DNA of 64,000 nucleotides from Shewanella pealeana ATCC 700345 (GCF_000018285.1 NC_009901.1:3843001-3907000); one strand, 5' to 3'. Shown: positions 52,472-61,894, numbered from the stretch's first letter. Made by a program: numbers and translations. The notes: generated by a model from the sequence alone, not told the origin.

Positions 52472-54556
52472 ATGAAAAAAGTACTCGTTGGGGGCTTATG
52501 CGCTTCCCTTATCGTTGGCCTCAGTGCATGTAACAGCGAACCTACAGAAGTCAAATCACCTGACACAAGCAAGACAGAAGCTGCCGTTGCAGTTGAAAAA
52601 GCACTGACCTCAGGTATCGACTTTGCCAATTTCGACAAGTCAGTTCGCCCACAAGATGACTTCTATTCTTACGTGAATGGTACTTGGATTAAAGACACCA
52701 CTATTCCGAGCGATCGCACCAGCACAGGAGCATTTTATGATCTGCGTGAAAAGTCACGTGATGACGTAAAGGCTATCATCGAAGAAGTCGCCGCGACGCC
52801 AAACCTTAAAGTAGGTAGCGACGAGCAGAAAGTTGCCGCTCTATACAACTCATTTATGGATGTAGACACCCTCAACAAGTTAGGCGTGACGCCAATTCAA
52901 AGCGAGCTTGAAAGAGTCAATGCGATTGAGTCGAAAGATGAGCTTGTGACTTACTTCGCTCGCAGCCAAATTATCGGTAGCGGCACACCAATGGCATTTT
53001 ATATCAACGTCGACGCCAAAGACTCGAGCCGTTACGCCACTCATATTTGGCAATATGGCCTTAGCCTGCCAGAGAAAGACTACTACCTAAATCAAGATGA
53101 GCGTTTCGTTAATATTCGTAAGGCCTATGTTGAACATATCGAAAAGATGTACACCTTAGCAGGCCTGCCGAATCCAAAAGCCAGTGCCGAGGCGATTTTG
53201 GCCCTTGAGACTGAAATTGCTAAGCAACACTGGGATGTGGTCGAGACTCGCGACAGCACTAAGACTTACAACAAGTACCAGATTAAAGACTTGCCCACAC
53301 TGGCACCAGACATTAACTGGAACGGTTACCTAGCCGCACTTGGCGCCGACAAGCAAGCCGATATCATCATCAATCAGCCTAGCTATATCCAAGGGCTCAA
53401 CCAAGTCATTAAAGACACAGACCTCGCAGCCTGGAAGACTTACATGCAGTGGCAGGTACTGACTCATGCTGCAGGCAGCCTAAGCGAAGCGCTTGATACC
53501 GAAAACTTCGAGTTTTTTGCCAAGACACTTAACGGCCAGCAAGAGCAGCAGCCACGCTGGAAGCGCGGCGTATCATCGGTTAACGCTCTATTGGGTGAAG
53601 TTGTGGGTAAAGTGTACGTTAAACGTCACTTTAAGCCTGAAGCGAAAGAGCGTATGCAGGTTTTGGTTGAAAACCTACGAGGTGCTTATGGTGATAGCAT
53701 TGAATCGTTAGATTGGATGAGCGCCGACACTAAGCTGGCAGCTAAAGATAAGCTCGCCAAGTTTGATCCTAAGATTGGTTACCCGGATCGCTGGGAAAAC
53801 TACGATAAGTTAACCATCAAATCTGATGATCTATATGGCAATAACCTACGCGCAAGCGAGCTAAGCCACGAGAAAGAACTTGAGAAGCTCGGTAGCCCAA
53901 TCCGTAAGTGGGAGTGGCACATGACGCCGCAAACCGTTAACGCGTACTACAACCCTACCATGAATGAAATCGTCTTCCCTGCCGCTATTTTGCAGCCACC
54001 ATTCTTTAATATGGCAGCCGACGATGCGGTGAACTATGGCGGCATCGGTGCGGTCATTGGCCACGAGATGGGCCACGGTTTTGACGACCAAGGCGCAAAG
54101 TTTGACGGCGAAGGCAACATGCGTGACTGGTGGACAGAGCAAGACTTAACCGAGTTTGCAGCTCGTGGTAAGGCACTTGTCGATCAATACAACGACTACG
54201 CAGTATTTGACGACTTAAATGTTAACGGTGAACTGACTCTGGGTGAGAACATAGGTGACCTGTCTGGCGTCACTATCGCCTATCGTGCCTATAAGAAGTC
54301 ACTCAAGGGCAAAGAAGCTCCTGTAATTGACGGCCTAACGGGCGATCAACGTTTCTTCATTGGTTTCACTCAAATTTGGCGTGCAAAAATCAAAGAAGAG
54401 TCAATGCGTAACCGCGTCGCGACCGATCCACATTCACCAGCCCAGTTCCGCGCTCTAGGTGCACTATCTAACATGCCTGAATTCTACAGCACATACGCTT
54501 TGAAGCCAGGCGATTCGATGTACATAGCACCAGAGAAACGCGTAAAAATTTGGTAA
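52472..54556 (+). CDS. pepO: M13-family zinc metallopeptidase (PepO-like)
   Basis: Neprilysin-like endopeptidase, exported. The signal peptide has a lipobox (GLSAC), so a lipoprotein. The zinc motif HEMGH is at about 531-535 and the third ligand lies in GENIGDLSG at about 591. The peptidase_M13_N domain fills residues 50-430 and the catalytic domain the rest, ending KRVKIW. 694 residues is typical. Confidence 0.93.
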   Translation: MKKVLVGGLCASLIVGLSACNSEPTEVKSPDTSKTEAAVAVEKALTSGIDFANFDKSVRPQDDFYSYVNGTWIKDTTIPSDRTSTGAFYDLREKSRDDVKAIIEEVAATPNLKVGSDEQKVAALYNSFMDVDTLNKLGVTPIQSELERVNAIESKDELVTYFARSQIIGSGTPMAFYINVDAKDSSRYATHIWQYGLSLPEKDYYLNQDERFVNIRKAYVEHIEKMYTLAGLPNPKASAEAILALETEIAKQHWDVVETRDSTKTYNKYQIKDLPTLAPDINWNGYLAALGADKQADIIINQPSYIQGLNQVIKDTDLAAWKTYMQWQVLTHAAGSLSEALDTENFEFFAKTLNGQQEQQPRWKRGVSSVNALLGEVVGKVYVKRHFKPEAKERMQVLVENLRGAYGDSIESLDWMSADTKLAAKDKLAKFDPKIGYPDRWENYDKLTIKSDDLYGNNLRASELSHEKELEKLGSPIRKWEWHMTPQTVNAYYNPTMNEIVFPAAILQPPFFNMAADDAVNYGGIGAVIGHEMGHGFDDQGAKFDGEGNMRDWWTEQDLTEFAARGKALVDQYNDYAVFDDLNVNGELTLGENIGDLSGVTIAYRAYKKSLKGKEAPVIDGLTGDQRFFIGFTQIWRAKIKEESMRNRVATDPHSPAQFRALGALSNMPEFYSTYALKPGDSMYIAPEKRVKIW

Positions 54557-54789
54557 TCAGTTTTTTTAAAGAGCAGGCCCTAGGCTCTAGGAACTGCCAA
54601 GAAAGGTTCTAGGAAATGCAAAAGGCAAAGACGATGAAAGCCGAGACGGGTAAAGCAGGGAAAACGGTGTTTGTTGTAGGTCAAGCTTTTGCTTTTCCTA
54701 GCAGGGCCTCTCAGCACAAACAGCCTGTCCTCGAAGCGTAGCGTCCTAGAATCTAGATCTTGGGTCCTAGGTCCTTTAAATTTAAAAGC
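54557..54789 (+). repeat. CTAG-rich intergenic repeat, copy C
   Basis: Best seen at 54571-54775. It shares with copies at 57133-57310 and 61957-62165 the blocks CCAAGAAAGGT-CTAG, GTTTGTNGTAGGTC, GCTTTTGCTTTTCCTAGCAGG and GTCCTCGAAGCG-AGCGTCCTAG. It lacks the GTGACTACGTCAC block. CTAG occurs at least seven times. It sits directly behind pepO. Confidence 0.75.
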
Positions 54790-54829
54790 TAAAAAGCCGT
54801 TGATGTCTCACTTCATCAACGGCTTTTCC
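54790..54829 (+). terminator. Terminator downstream of pepO
   Basis: AAAAAGCCGTTGATG / CATCAACGGCTTTT stem and T-rich end, beyond the repeat. Confidence 0.8.
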
Positions 54830-54947
54830 TTTATTATCATTTTTCAGGAGCTACAGCTCACACTATGAACAAATGTTAATTTGCCATTCAGCATAGCTTA
54901 AGCATTTTCCAGCTAGATTACGGTATAGCCATTATTAAAGGACTGCT

Positions 54948-55733
54948 ATGAACCGGATATTGCGGACGTTTTTCATTTTCTTACTGTTATTGTCGACTCG
55001 AACAGCTTTTGCTCATAATGTCGATCATGGCCAGAACAACAGCAAAAATAACGGTAGTTACGCCGCCAAAAAAGCGCTCCCTAAAAACCTTGCAGGACTC
55101 ACAGCCATCCAGTCCATGCAATACCAAGTGCCTAGACAGACCAGCGCCGATCTCGATACCCTCTATAGCCAAGCCGCAAGCGCGCAAGATGAACTAGCCC
55201 AACTGCTCAATATGATCACCACTCAATCTCAGACTCAATCTGTTCTAGCCGATATAAAGAGCCGTGATAGAGCCGAAGCTAAGGTGCAAAACAAATTAGA
55301 TAACGACGCCAGCCAACTAACAGATATCGTCAGAGCCAGCATCGTCAGCCACGATATTCACAACTTGATGCAGGCGTTTGCACTGCTAAAGTCAGATAGC
55401 CAACTCATCCAAGTTAAAAACCGCTTCGCTAGCCCAAAAGAGTCGGGTTACCGCGACCTAAACTTATTGGTAAAACTGCCAGAATCGCAAATGATAGCCG
55501 AGGTGCAATTGCACCTTGCCGATATCGCCGAGATTAAAAGTGGTGTGGAACATAATGTCTACGAGCAGGTACAAACCATTCAGGCCTCTGCCATGCAAGA
55601 GCAACGTAACTTAAGTGAGCTCGAAACCACTAAGATTACTCAGCTACGTCAAGCATCCCATAAGCTTTATCATAAGGCATGGCTCAAATATAAACGCAGC
55701 GATCAAGCAAACGAAATCAGCATCGCAGCCTAA
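54948..55733 (+). CDS. Secreted RelA/SpoT-like nucleotidyltransferase-fold protein
   Basis: 261 residues with a clear Sec signal peptide (1-22, cleavage near FAHA). The mature part matches the NT_Rel-Spo-like fold in order: KSRDRAEAKV (104-113), a Asp126-containing TDIVRASIV, Lys157 in QVKNRFASPK, GYRDLNLLV (167-175) and Glu185 in AEVQLHL. Asp126 and Glu185 align with the two catalytic acids of (p)ppGpp synthetases, while GYRD replaces the usual GYQS/GYRS. No HD hydrolase, TGS or ACT domain. Export makes a cytosolic alarmone role unlikely. It stands alone, so no immunity gene is evident next to it. Confidence 0.7.
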   Translation: MNRILRTFFIFLLLLSTRTAFAHNVDHGQNNSKNNGSYAAKKALPKNLAGLTAIQSMQYQVPRQTSADLDTLYSQAASAQDELAQLLNMITTQSQTQSVLADIKSRDRAEAKVQNKLDNDASQLTDIVRASIVSHDIHNLMQAFALLKSDSQLIQVKNRFASPKESGYRDLNLLVKLPESQMIAEVQLHLADIAEIKSGVEHNVYEQVQTIQASAMQEQRNLSELETTKITQLRQASHKLYHKAWLKYKRSDQANEISIAA

Positions 55734-56145
55734 AACCCAGTATTAATAATGAATGAAAGAACCCAGCATAAGTTGGGTTCTTTGCTTTAAAAGCTATAAA
55801 CCACGAAGAACAGGTAAAGCTCTGAATGGCTTTTCTTCGTGCTCTTCGTGTCCTCAGTGGTTCATGTTTATCTTTCAAATCATCTGATTTTTTCTGAGTA
55901 ACGTCCTTAAGTGAAGGACATTAGCAACTAGTGGGTGCTTGTTGTATCGCTGTAGTCAGTTCCGCTTACAAAAGGTTTGTCACCGACGCTCTCCCCCAAA
56001 TTAAGTCCGTTAGCTTCGCCAATTTGTAAAGCCATATACCAGTCGAGACGCTGAAGATTAAATTAGCGCACTAACCTGCACTTCCTGCTAATTTGCGGTT
56101 ATACTCCGCCCCAATAGTCTATACAGCCAGATACCCCGAAAACTT
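55734..56145. other. Intergenic region with a hairpin and a CACGAAGA inverted repeat
   Basis: A terminator (AAAGAACCCA / TGGGTTCTTT, 55756-55785) follows the RelA/SpoT-like gene. At about 55797-55860, AAACCACGAAGAAC faces GTTCTTCGTG-type motifs (TTCTTCGTGCTCTTCGTG then GTGGTTCATGTTT), a common intergenic repeat. The remaining 250 bases show no gene; the next gene's promoter should be near 56100. Confidence 0.5.
55756..55785 (+). terminator. Terminator of the RelA/SpoT-like gene
   Basis: A 10-bp stem AAAGAACCCA / TGGGTTCTTT followed by GCTTT. Confidence 0.75.
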
Positions 56146-56550
56146 ATGAACGATATCATTGAGCAACTGCAAGAGATGAGTGAAACGGTTCCCGTACCGT
56201 TAGAGCTAGCGACATTTGAGCAAATTGTTGAAGTGGAAGAAGAAATTCTTATTCCACTGCCTATGGAGCTGAAAGAATACTTACTCTATGCCAGTGATGT
56301 AATTTGTGGCAGCTTAGAACCTGTTACAGCAAGCGACCCTAACTCGCATACTTACTTGTCAGAAGTGACCTCGTATGCATGGTCGATTGGCTTGCCGCGT
56401 GAGTTTGTGCCTATTTGTCAGCAAGGTGATAACTTCTTCTTTATTAGCCAAGAAGGCCAGATTCAGTTATGGCAAGATGGCGAAATTGACGAAGAAGAAA
56501 CTTGGGAGTCATTTTGGGACTGGGCCGAAGACGTATGGATGCGTAGCTAA
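56146..56550 (+). CDS. SMI1/KNR4 (SUKH)-like protein
   Basis: 134 residues, acidic and cytosolic. The EEEILIPLPMELKEYLLYASD region, a central GLPREFVPICQQGDNFFFIS strand pair and the C-terminal WESFWDWAEDVW helix fit the SUKH fold. Family members are often immunity proteins, but this one is next to a DUF4447 gene and no toxin is seen, so a housekeeping role is equally possible. Confidence 0.7.
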   Translation: MNDIIEQLQEMSETVPVPLELATFEQIVEVEEEILIPLPMELKEYLLYASDVICGSLEPVTASDPNSHTYLSEVTSYAWSIGLPREFVPICQQGDNFFFISQEGQIQLWQDGEIDEEETWESFWDWAEDVWMRS

Positions 56551-56614
56551 CTTAATCGACACATTAATTAGTTAACTTTTAGCAGCATAGCGACACATTT
56601 ATTAAGGAAACAAG

Positions 56615-57115
56615 ATGTCTAAAGAACTTGGTTTAAATGCCATTGAGATGCAGTACCTTCGTCACTCTTTGGCGCTAACCACTGCCCAAGTTGCCGAAAT
56701 TGGTAAAGTGACCGAAGCCGATGTTATCGCTTGGGAAGCCGGTGAAAAGCCAGCTCACATGCCGGTACAAAAGAAGTTGCTTGAAATTGATGAAGCGATT
56801 GAGATGCAAGTGCTTAACACTTGCGACGGCATCGAAGAGCTATTTAAGTCAGAGCCAAAGCGCACTCTAAGCTTTGTGGTTTATCCAACTCAAGCTTTAT
56901 ACGCCCAGTACAACCCAGAGTTTTTAGGCACATTGCCATTAGCAGAGCTCTATAACACTTCGGCATATCGCATCAAGAAAGAGTGCAAGCTAATGCTAGA
57001 AGTTGATGTAGTGCTAGTAGCGTTAGAATTTGAATCTTACAAAGCATTCCGCGAGAAAGAAGGCTTGAAAGAGAGCCGAGAAAACCGCGCGAAATGGGCT
57101 AAAGCGCAGTTATAA
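56615..57115 (+). CDS. DUF4447 protein with a helix-turn-helix
   Basis: 166 residues. The N-terminal 60 residues form a lambda-repressor-like helix-turn-helix ([19 protein letters not shown] ... VIAWEAG), related to YdiL. The C-terminal part is alpha/beta of unknown function. It resembles the Shewanella DUF4447 family. 64 bases after the SUKH-like gene with the AAGGAAAC ribosome site; co-transcription is likely. Confidence 0.78.
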   Translation: MSKELGLNAIEMQYLRHSLALTTAQVAEIGKVTEADVIAWEAGEKPAHMPVQKKLLEIDEAIEMQVLNTCDGIEELFKSEPKRTLSFVVYPTQALYAQYNPEFLGTLPLAELYNTSAYRIKKECKLMLEVDVVLVALEFESYKAFREKEGLKESRENRAKWAKAQL

Positions 57116-57132
57116 GATTTAGGGAAAGCGAA

Positions 57133-57310
57133 GAAGGTAAGAGCCGAACGGCCTGTGGCCTAGGGAACGTGACTACGTCACTGACGGAACGCTGCGCTTA
57201 CGGAAAAGTGGTTCTGTTTTTGTAGGTCGGGCTTTAGCCCGTCAAGCTTCTGCTTTTCCTAGCAGGACATAGTCCGTCCTCGAAGCGAAGCGCCCTAGAG
57301 TCTAGCTCCT
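57133..57310 (+). repeat. CTAG-rich intergenic repeat, copy A
   Basis: Contains GGCCTGTGGCC, GAACGTGACTACGTCAC, GACGGAACGCT-CGCTTAC, GTAGGTCGGGCTTT, GCTTTTCCTAGCAGG and GTCCTCGAAGCGAAGCG blocks, same order and strand as copy C and opposite to copy B. Lies between the DUF4447 stop and its terminator. Confidence 0.8.
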
Positions 57311-57326
57311 CATCCTAGCTTCTGCA

Positions 57327-57372
57327 TTAAAAAAGCATCCATTCTATTATTAAAATAGTGGATGCTTTTTTT
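57327..57372. terminator. Bidirectional terminator
   Basis: AAAAAGCATCCA / TGGATGCTTTTT stem between convergent genes, with T runs on both strands. Confidence 0.85.
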
Positions 57373-57418
57373 ATGCTTAATTTTCCTTTGAGCAGGGGTT
57401 AATCTGTGCCTTGTCAGC

Positions 57419-58042
57419 TCAAGCGGCGCCCGCCTCTTCTTTAGCAAGTCCCTTAGCCATGGCTGGTCGAGCCGTAATTCTATCGCGGTAGGCGGTCAGT
57501 TTTGGTGGAATATCTTGCTCAAATCGTGTCGCCCACAGCAAGGTATGCCCAAGCAATATATCGGCAATACTTAGCTCATCGCCAAGTAAAAAATCACTCT
57601 CAGGTAACCACTTTTCGGCGATTGCCGCAGCCTTGTCAAACTCCCACTTAGCAACCGATAGCATAGCAGGAAGACGCTGTTCCTCTGGCAGGGCAAACTT
57701 ATGTTTTCCTATGCTCCACAGCGGCTGCTCAAGCTCACTGATAATAAAGCTGACCCACTTATGATGCTGCGCCGACTCATGAGTCCCCACCTTTGGCAGC
57801 AACTTACCCTGACCATATTTCTCAGCTAAATAAAGTACGATTGCTGCTGATTCAGTTAATGCAAAACCATCATCTACCAGCGCCGGAACCTTGCCACAAG
57901 GGTTAACGGCCAAAAACGCGGGGTCACGACTGTCGCCCTTGGCAAAGTTGATATAGTGATATTGCCAGTCGAGTCCTAACTCTTCTAAGGTCCATGACAC
58001 TCTCAAAGAGCGGCTACGCGGGATCCCATATAGTGTAATCAT
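57419..58042 (-). CDS. Glutathione S-transferase family protein
   Basis: 207 residues. Thioredoxin-like N-terminal domain (1-78) with VNPCGKVPALVDDG and the conserved LTESAAIVLYLAEKY motif binding glutathione, then an all-helical domain with LSIADILLGHTLLW. The catalytic position is Ser/Arg-rich (PRSRSLRVSW), so a beta- or theta-like class is likely. Substrate unknown. Confidence 0.9.
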   Translation of the reverse strand: MITLYGIPRSRSLRVSWTLEELGLDWQYHYINFAKGDSRDPAFLAVNPCGKVPALVDDGFALTESAAIVLYLAEKYGQGKLLPKVGTHESAQHHKWVSFIISELEQPLWSIGKHKFALPEEQRLPAMLSVAKWEFDKAAAIAEKWLPESDFLLGDELSIADILLGHTLLWATRFEQDIPPKLTAYRDRITARPAMAKGLAKEEAGAA

Positions 58043-58120
58043 CTAACTGTTCCTTAATTTGCATCAATTGGGTGAGCCCCTAAGCTACCGCTAAGAGTTA
58101 ACAATTGAAACCGTGACATT

Positions 58121-58183
58121 GTTTCAAAATAAATCGGTTTCAAAATAAATCAGTTTCGAATTAATTGGTTTCAAAATAAGTCA
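58121..58183. repeat. Tandem repeat, 16-bp unit, four copies
   Basis: Four head-to-tail copies of GTTTCAAAATAAATCR (third copy 15 bases and diverged). It lies between the divergent GST and PH-domain genes, inside their promoter region. Confidence 0.85.
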
Positions 58184-58283
58184 GCCTAAAAATTCCCCCT
58201 ATTTTAATTAGGTTTAATTTTACTCAAAATTTTGTTTTAGTAATAAGGGAATTAGATAACTGCAATAATACAAGGGAATGATT

Positions 58284-58820
58284 ATGGAAATCCGCCAAGA
58301 GACCAGCATCAAACAGGCAGAATTTGCCAGCAACTTAGGCCAATATTGGCTCACACCATTCGCTATCATTCTCACGCTATCTGTCGTTGGGATCCCACTA
58401 TTACTGCTATGGCTGCCCATCGGCAGTATCTTTACCCGCCGCTATATCGACAACATGAGTACCGAGCTCACCGATAGAAAGCTCATTGTGCGTAAAGGTA
58501 TTTTTACTCGTACCGAGAATAGCGTACCACTCGACAAAATCACCGATATGGCACTGATCCAGGGCCCCTTAATGCGAGTGTTCAAACTGCACAAACTCAC
58601 CATAGAAACCGCTGGGCAATCGGGTGCTGGTGCATTACTGAATCTTACGGGCATCATAAATGCGGCAGACTTTAGAAGCTTGGTGCTAAAGCAAAAAGAA
58701 AAGCTTAGCCAAATAGACCCTGTTGCTCAGCAAGATGAAAATAATGAGGCTAATGTTGTCAGCCTTTTACAAGAGATATCTGATACTCTCAAACGTATTG
58801 AAAGTAATAGTAAAAACTAA
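58284..58820 (+). CDS. Bacterial PH-domain membrane protein (bPH2, YdbS-like)
   Basis: About 179 residues. Two hydrophobic segments (about 25-55, LTPFAIILTLSVVGIPLLLLW) precede a bPH2 domain with LTDRKLIVRKGIFTRTENSVPLDKITD. The tail is charged. ATG at 58278 (MIMEIR) and 58284 are both possible; the second is used. Function unknown; related YdbS/YdbT pairs exist, but no partner is adjacent here. Confidence 0.8.
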   Translation: MEIRQETSIKQAEFASNLGQYWLTPFAIILTLSVVGIPLLLLWLPIGSIFTRRYIDNMSTELTDRKLIVRKGIFTRTENSVPLDKITDMALIQGPLMRVFKLHKLTIETAGQSGAGALLNLTGIINAADFRSLVLKQKEKLSQIDPVAQQDENNEANVVSLLQEISDTLKRIESNSKN

Positions 58821-58866
58821 CGAACAGCACTTCGGCACCCCAAAAAGAATAAGAAACCCAATCAAG

Positions 58867-60129
58867 ATGAGCGATCACAGCACAGTAATATCAAGTCAAA
58901 GAATGAATTTACCCACACTACTGAGCGCCATGGGGCCAGGACTGCTTATGGCTGCGGCTGCTATTGGCGCCTCACATCTAGTGGCATCGACTCGTGCAGG
59001 CGCAGAGTTTGGCTGGCAACTGGCCTGGGTAATTTTGGCGGTGAACCTGCTTAAATATCCCTTTTTCGCTGCTGGGGCACGTTACACCGCAGCTACAGGT
59101 GAAAGCTTGCTCCATGGCTACTTAAAGCAAGGGCGAAAGTATCTTTTGGTGTTTACCGTGCTTAACACTCTGGCCGCCATCGCTAGCACAGCGGGGGTCG
59201 CCATGCTCACCGCCGCCATGTTGACCCAGTTTGTGCCCTTACCTATCGATCTGCTAGCGCTGCTGGTATTGCTCTCCAGTCTGGCGATTCTCATCTTTGG
59301 CCATTATGCGCTGCTCGATAAAATGACTAAAGTCATCATGCTGGCGCTAACACTCACCACCTTGATTGCAGTGGCCCTAGCCTTTAACGCCCCAGCAATT
59401 GTTAATGCTGATTTTGTTGCCAAATCGCCTTGGCAATGGGCTTATATCGGTTTCCTCGTCGCCATGATGGGCTGGATGCCTGCGCCTATTGAGGTCAGCG
59501 CTTGGAATTCACTGTGGTTAATCGAAAAGCAAAAGTTATCACCTGTGAGTAAGCAGCAGGCACTATTTGATTTTAACTTCGGCTATCTGATGACCGCGCT
59601 ACTGGCCATCGTTTTCCTCGCCCTAGGCACCTTAATCATGTATGGCAGCGGCGAGCAATTTTCGCCATCTGGCGCTAAATTTGCGAGTCAGCTAATCAGT
59701 TTATATAGCCAAGTGATGGGCAACGACAGCCGCTATCTTATCGGCGCCGTCGCATTTCTATGTATCTTCAGCACCACTGTCACGGTCATTGATGGCTATA
59801 GTCGTACACTCAATATGGGCTGGCAGCTGCTCACCAAGCAGCAAGATAGTGAACGCCGACTTAATGCTGTTATGTTAGCAGTCAGTACTCTTGGTTTATT
59901 TATCATATTGTTTTTTAAAGGTGCTCTACTTCCATTGCTGGAATTTGTTATGATTCTGGCCTTTATGACAACAGTAGTTTTTGCTTGGCTTAACTATAAG
60001 TTGATGATCAGCACAGCACTGTTGCCAGCAGATAGGTATGGTAGCGCTATGAGAGTACTCTCATGGCTTGGCTTAACTTACTTAGTGAGTTTTGCCGCAC
60101 TATTTATCTATTGGATGCTCACAAAATAA
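58867..60129 (+). CDS. NRAMP-family divalent metal transporter
   Basis: About 420 residues with eleven predicted helices. The first helix has MGPGLLMAAAAIGASHL, and the mid-protein SAWNSLWLIEKQ region follows. The frame runs from 58723 inside the previous gene; the MSDHSTVISS start at 58867 leaves a 46-base gap and gives a sensible N-terminus. The helix-1 DPGN motif of classical manganese/iron transporters reads AIGAS here, so metal selectivity is uncertain. Confidence 0.82.
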   Translation: MSDHSTVISSQRMNLPTLLSAMGPGLLMAAAAIGASHLVASTRAGAEFGWQLAWVILAVNLLKYPFFAAGARYTAATGESLLHGYLKQGRKYLLVFTVLNTLAAIASTAGVAMLTAAMLTQFVPLPIDLLALLVLLSSLAILIFGHYALLDKMTKVIMLALTLTTLIAVALAFNAPAIVNADFVAKSPWQWAYIGFLVAMMGWMPAPIEVSAWNSLWLIEKQKLSPVSKQQALFDFNFGYLMTALLAIVFLALGTLIMYGSGEQFSPSGAKFASQLISLYSQVMGNDSRYLIGAVAFLCIFSTTVTVIDGYSRTLNMGWQLLTKQQDSERRLNAVMLAVSTLGLFIILFFKGALLPLLEFVMILAFMTTVVFAWLNYKLMISTALLPADRYGSAMRVLSWLGLTYLVSFAALFIYWMLTK

Positions 60130-60153
60130 CGTAAACGGACACCTACACCTTAA

Positions 60154-61323
60154 ATGCACCTAATAACAAAAACACTAATAGGCTCAGTCGTTGTTGGCTG
60201 CTGTCTTTGGGCTGCTAACAAAGCCAGTGCAAACCGCGTCGCCAGCAGTGATATCGCCAAACAGCTGCCTACCATTATCACTCAAGCCAAGCGTCCCTTT
60301 AGTGGCATCATTATGCTCAAGCGTGACAATCAACCGATATTTACCTATATCTCAGGTGACGACATTGAAATCAATTCAAGCTTTGTTATCGCATCCCTGT
60401 CTAAGCAAGTCACCGCTGCGTTAGTTCTAAAAGCCGTTGATGAAGGCTTAATTGAGCTAGAGCAAAGTGTGAGTCATTACCTCGCGAAACAAGCTAATGA
60501 GGCCAAGCTCTATATTCCCCCTAGCGTCACAGTGTCGCAGTTACTCAGCCACACGTCAGGGCTGGTCAATATCGGCGAAGCGCCGCTATATAAGCCCGGT
60601 AGTCAGTTTCAATATTCAAATTACGGTTATGCATTACTTGGTGAGTTACTCGAAACGGTTTACCACAAGCCGATTTATCAACTAGTCAACGAACTCAATG
60701 AGCAAACTAAGCTCAATGGTTTATACGCAGAAACAGGCGAGCTCAGCAGCATTAAAACCAAACATCCAAGTTTGATCCTCGGCCAAGCCGAAGAGCAGAC
60801 TCAAGATGCTGATGGCAAAAACCACTCACACTATACCCATGCCGACATCAACATAGATAAAAAATTGGTTGCCTTCGGCGGTATGATCGCCTCAGTAGAA
60901 GCTTATAGCCAGTTTCAGTACGCCCTTTACAGTGGCAAATTGATTAGCCCACAGAGCCTGGAGTTAATGACCTCCCCCCAAGCCACCCGTAACCACAGGT
61001 GGGGCGTATTAGAATACGGCTATGGCACACAAATTAGCCGAGATGAACAGTTGCTCGAATATAGCCACAGTGGCTATTTGCCTGGCTATGTGAGTCTCGC
61101 GACTTACTACCCTAAGTCTAACGTGAGTCTGGTTATCTTCGAAAACACTTCATGGGATCTTAGCGACAGTGAAAGAACCTTTGGCTTACACGATGACATT
61201 CGTAACAGCATTCGCAGTAAACTGATTGCACTTGAAAACCGCCCAGTAGAAAAGCTCTATCAAGCCGGAGTTTTGGCCGTCGAAAGCGTGATGACTCCCA
61301 CAGCCCCCAAGCTAGCAGACTAA
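60154..61323 (+). CDS. Serine hydrolase, class C beta-lactamase-like
   Basis: 389 residues with a signal peptide (1-27). The catalytic SxxK is SLSK (Ser81, Lys84), the YxN motif is YSNYGY (Tyr154, Asn156), and the third motif appears as HSG in EYSHSGYLPGY. This is the beta-lactamase/esterase/DD-peptidase family; sequence alone does not show antibiotic hydrolysis. Close to the NRAMP gene (24 bases), so probably co-transcribed. Confidence 0.87.
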   Translation: MHLITKTLIGSVVVGCCLWAANKASANRVASSDIAKQLPTIITQAKRPFSGIIMLKRDNQPIFTYISGDDIEINSSFVIASLSKQVTAALVLKAVDEGLIELEQSVSHYLAKQANEAKLYIPPSVTVSQLLSHTSGLVNIGEAPLYKPGSQFQYSNYGYALLGELLETVYHKPIYQLVNELNEQTKLNGLYAETGELSSIKTKHPSLILGQAEEQTQDADGKNHSHYTHADINIDKKLVAFGGMIASVEAYSQFQYALYSGKLISPQSLELMTSPQATRNHRWGVLEYGYGTQISRDEQLLEYSHSGYLPGYVSLATYYPKSNVSLVIFENTSWDLSDSERTFGLHDDIRNSIRSKLIALENRPVEKLYQAGVLAVESVMTPTAPKLAD

Positions 61324-61420
61324 TGCATCTAAGAGGCTGCTATTTAACAGCCAATGTCTGCTATAATAGCCTCGATGATCGCGCAGCCGCGCGATCCCAT
61401 AGTTAGAAGAAATCAAACCA

Positions 61421-61894
61421 ATGATTAACAATGATATTTTACGTAAAGTTCGCTATATCCTCGACTTAAGCAATGCAAAGATGATCCGTATTTTTGCTAA
61501 AACTAAGCACGAAGTGACTCAAGAGCAGATGATCGACATGCTTAAAAAAGAGCATGAAGAAGGTTATACACCGCTTAATGACAAGAACATGTGTCATTTC
61601 CTAGACGGTTTAGTGATCTACAAGCGTGGCCTAAAGCCTGGCGCTGAAGCACCTGAGCCGCTATCTCAATTGACCAATAACCTTATCTTCAAGAAGCTAA
61701 GAGTGGCATTTGAGTTACGTGAAGACGATATCATTGAAGCGCTAGAACTAGCTGAATTCAACATGAGCAAGTCTGAGCTAGGCGCTCTATTTAGAAAGCC
61801 TGGTCACAAGCACTACAAGCCATGTGGCGACCAAGTATTACGTAACTTCTTGATGGGCTTATCACTTAAGCACCGTCCAGAAAACGCTAGCTAA
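61421..61894 (+). CDS. yehS: YehS, DUF1456 family
   Basis: 157 residues made of two related DUF1456 repeats (LRKVRYILDLSNAKMIRIF and FKKLRVAFELREDDIIEAL), each helical. The family is common in gammaproteobacteria, function unknown. It has its own terminator 31 bases after the stop. Confidence 0.9.
   Translation: MINNDILRKVRYILDLSNAKMIRIFAKTKHEVTQEQMIDMLKKEHEEGYTPLNDKNMCHFLDGLVIYKRGLKPGAEAPEPLSQLTNNLIFKKLRVAFELREDDIIEALELAEFNMSKSELGALFRKPGHKHYKPCGDQVLRNFLMGLSLKHRPENAS

Noticed and set aside
58723..58866. Upstream extension of the NRAMP gene
   Set aside because: It overlaps the previous gene by about 100 bases and adds a non-conserved, basic N-terminus.
60154..61323. Antibiotic-resistance beta-lactamase
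   Set aside because: SxxK and YxN motifs are shared by esterases and DD-peptidases of the same family; nothing points to antibiotic hydrolysis.
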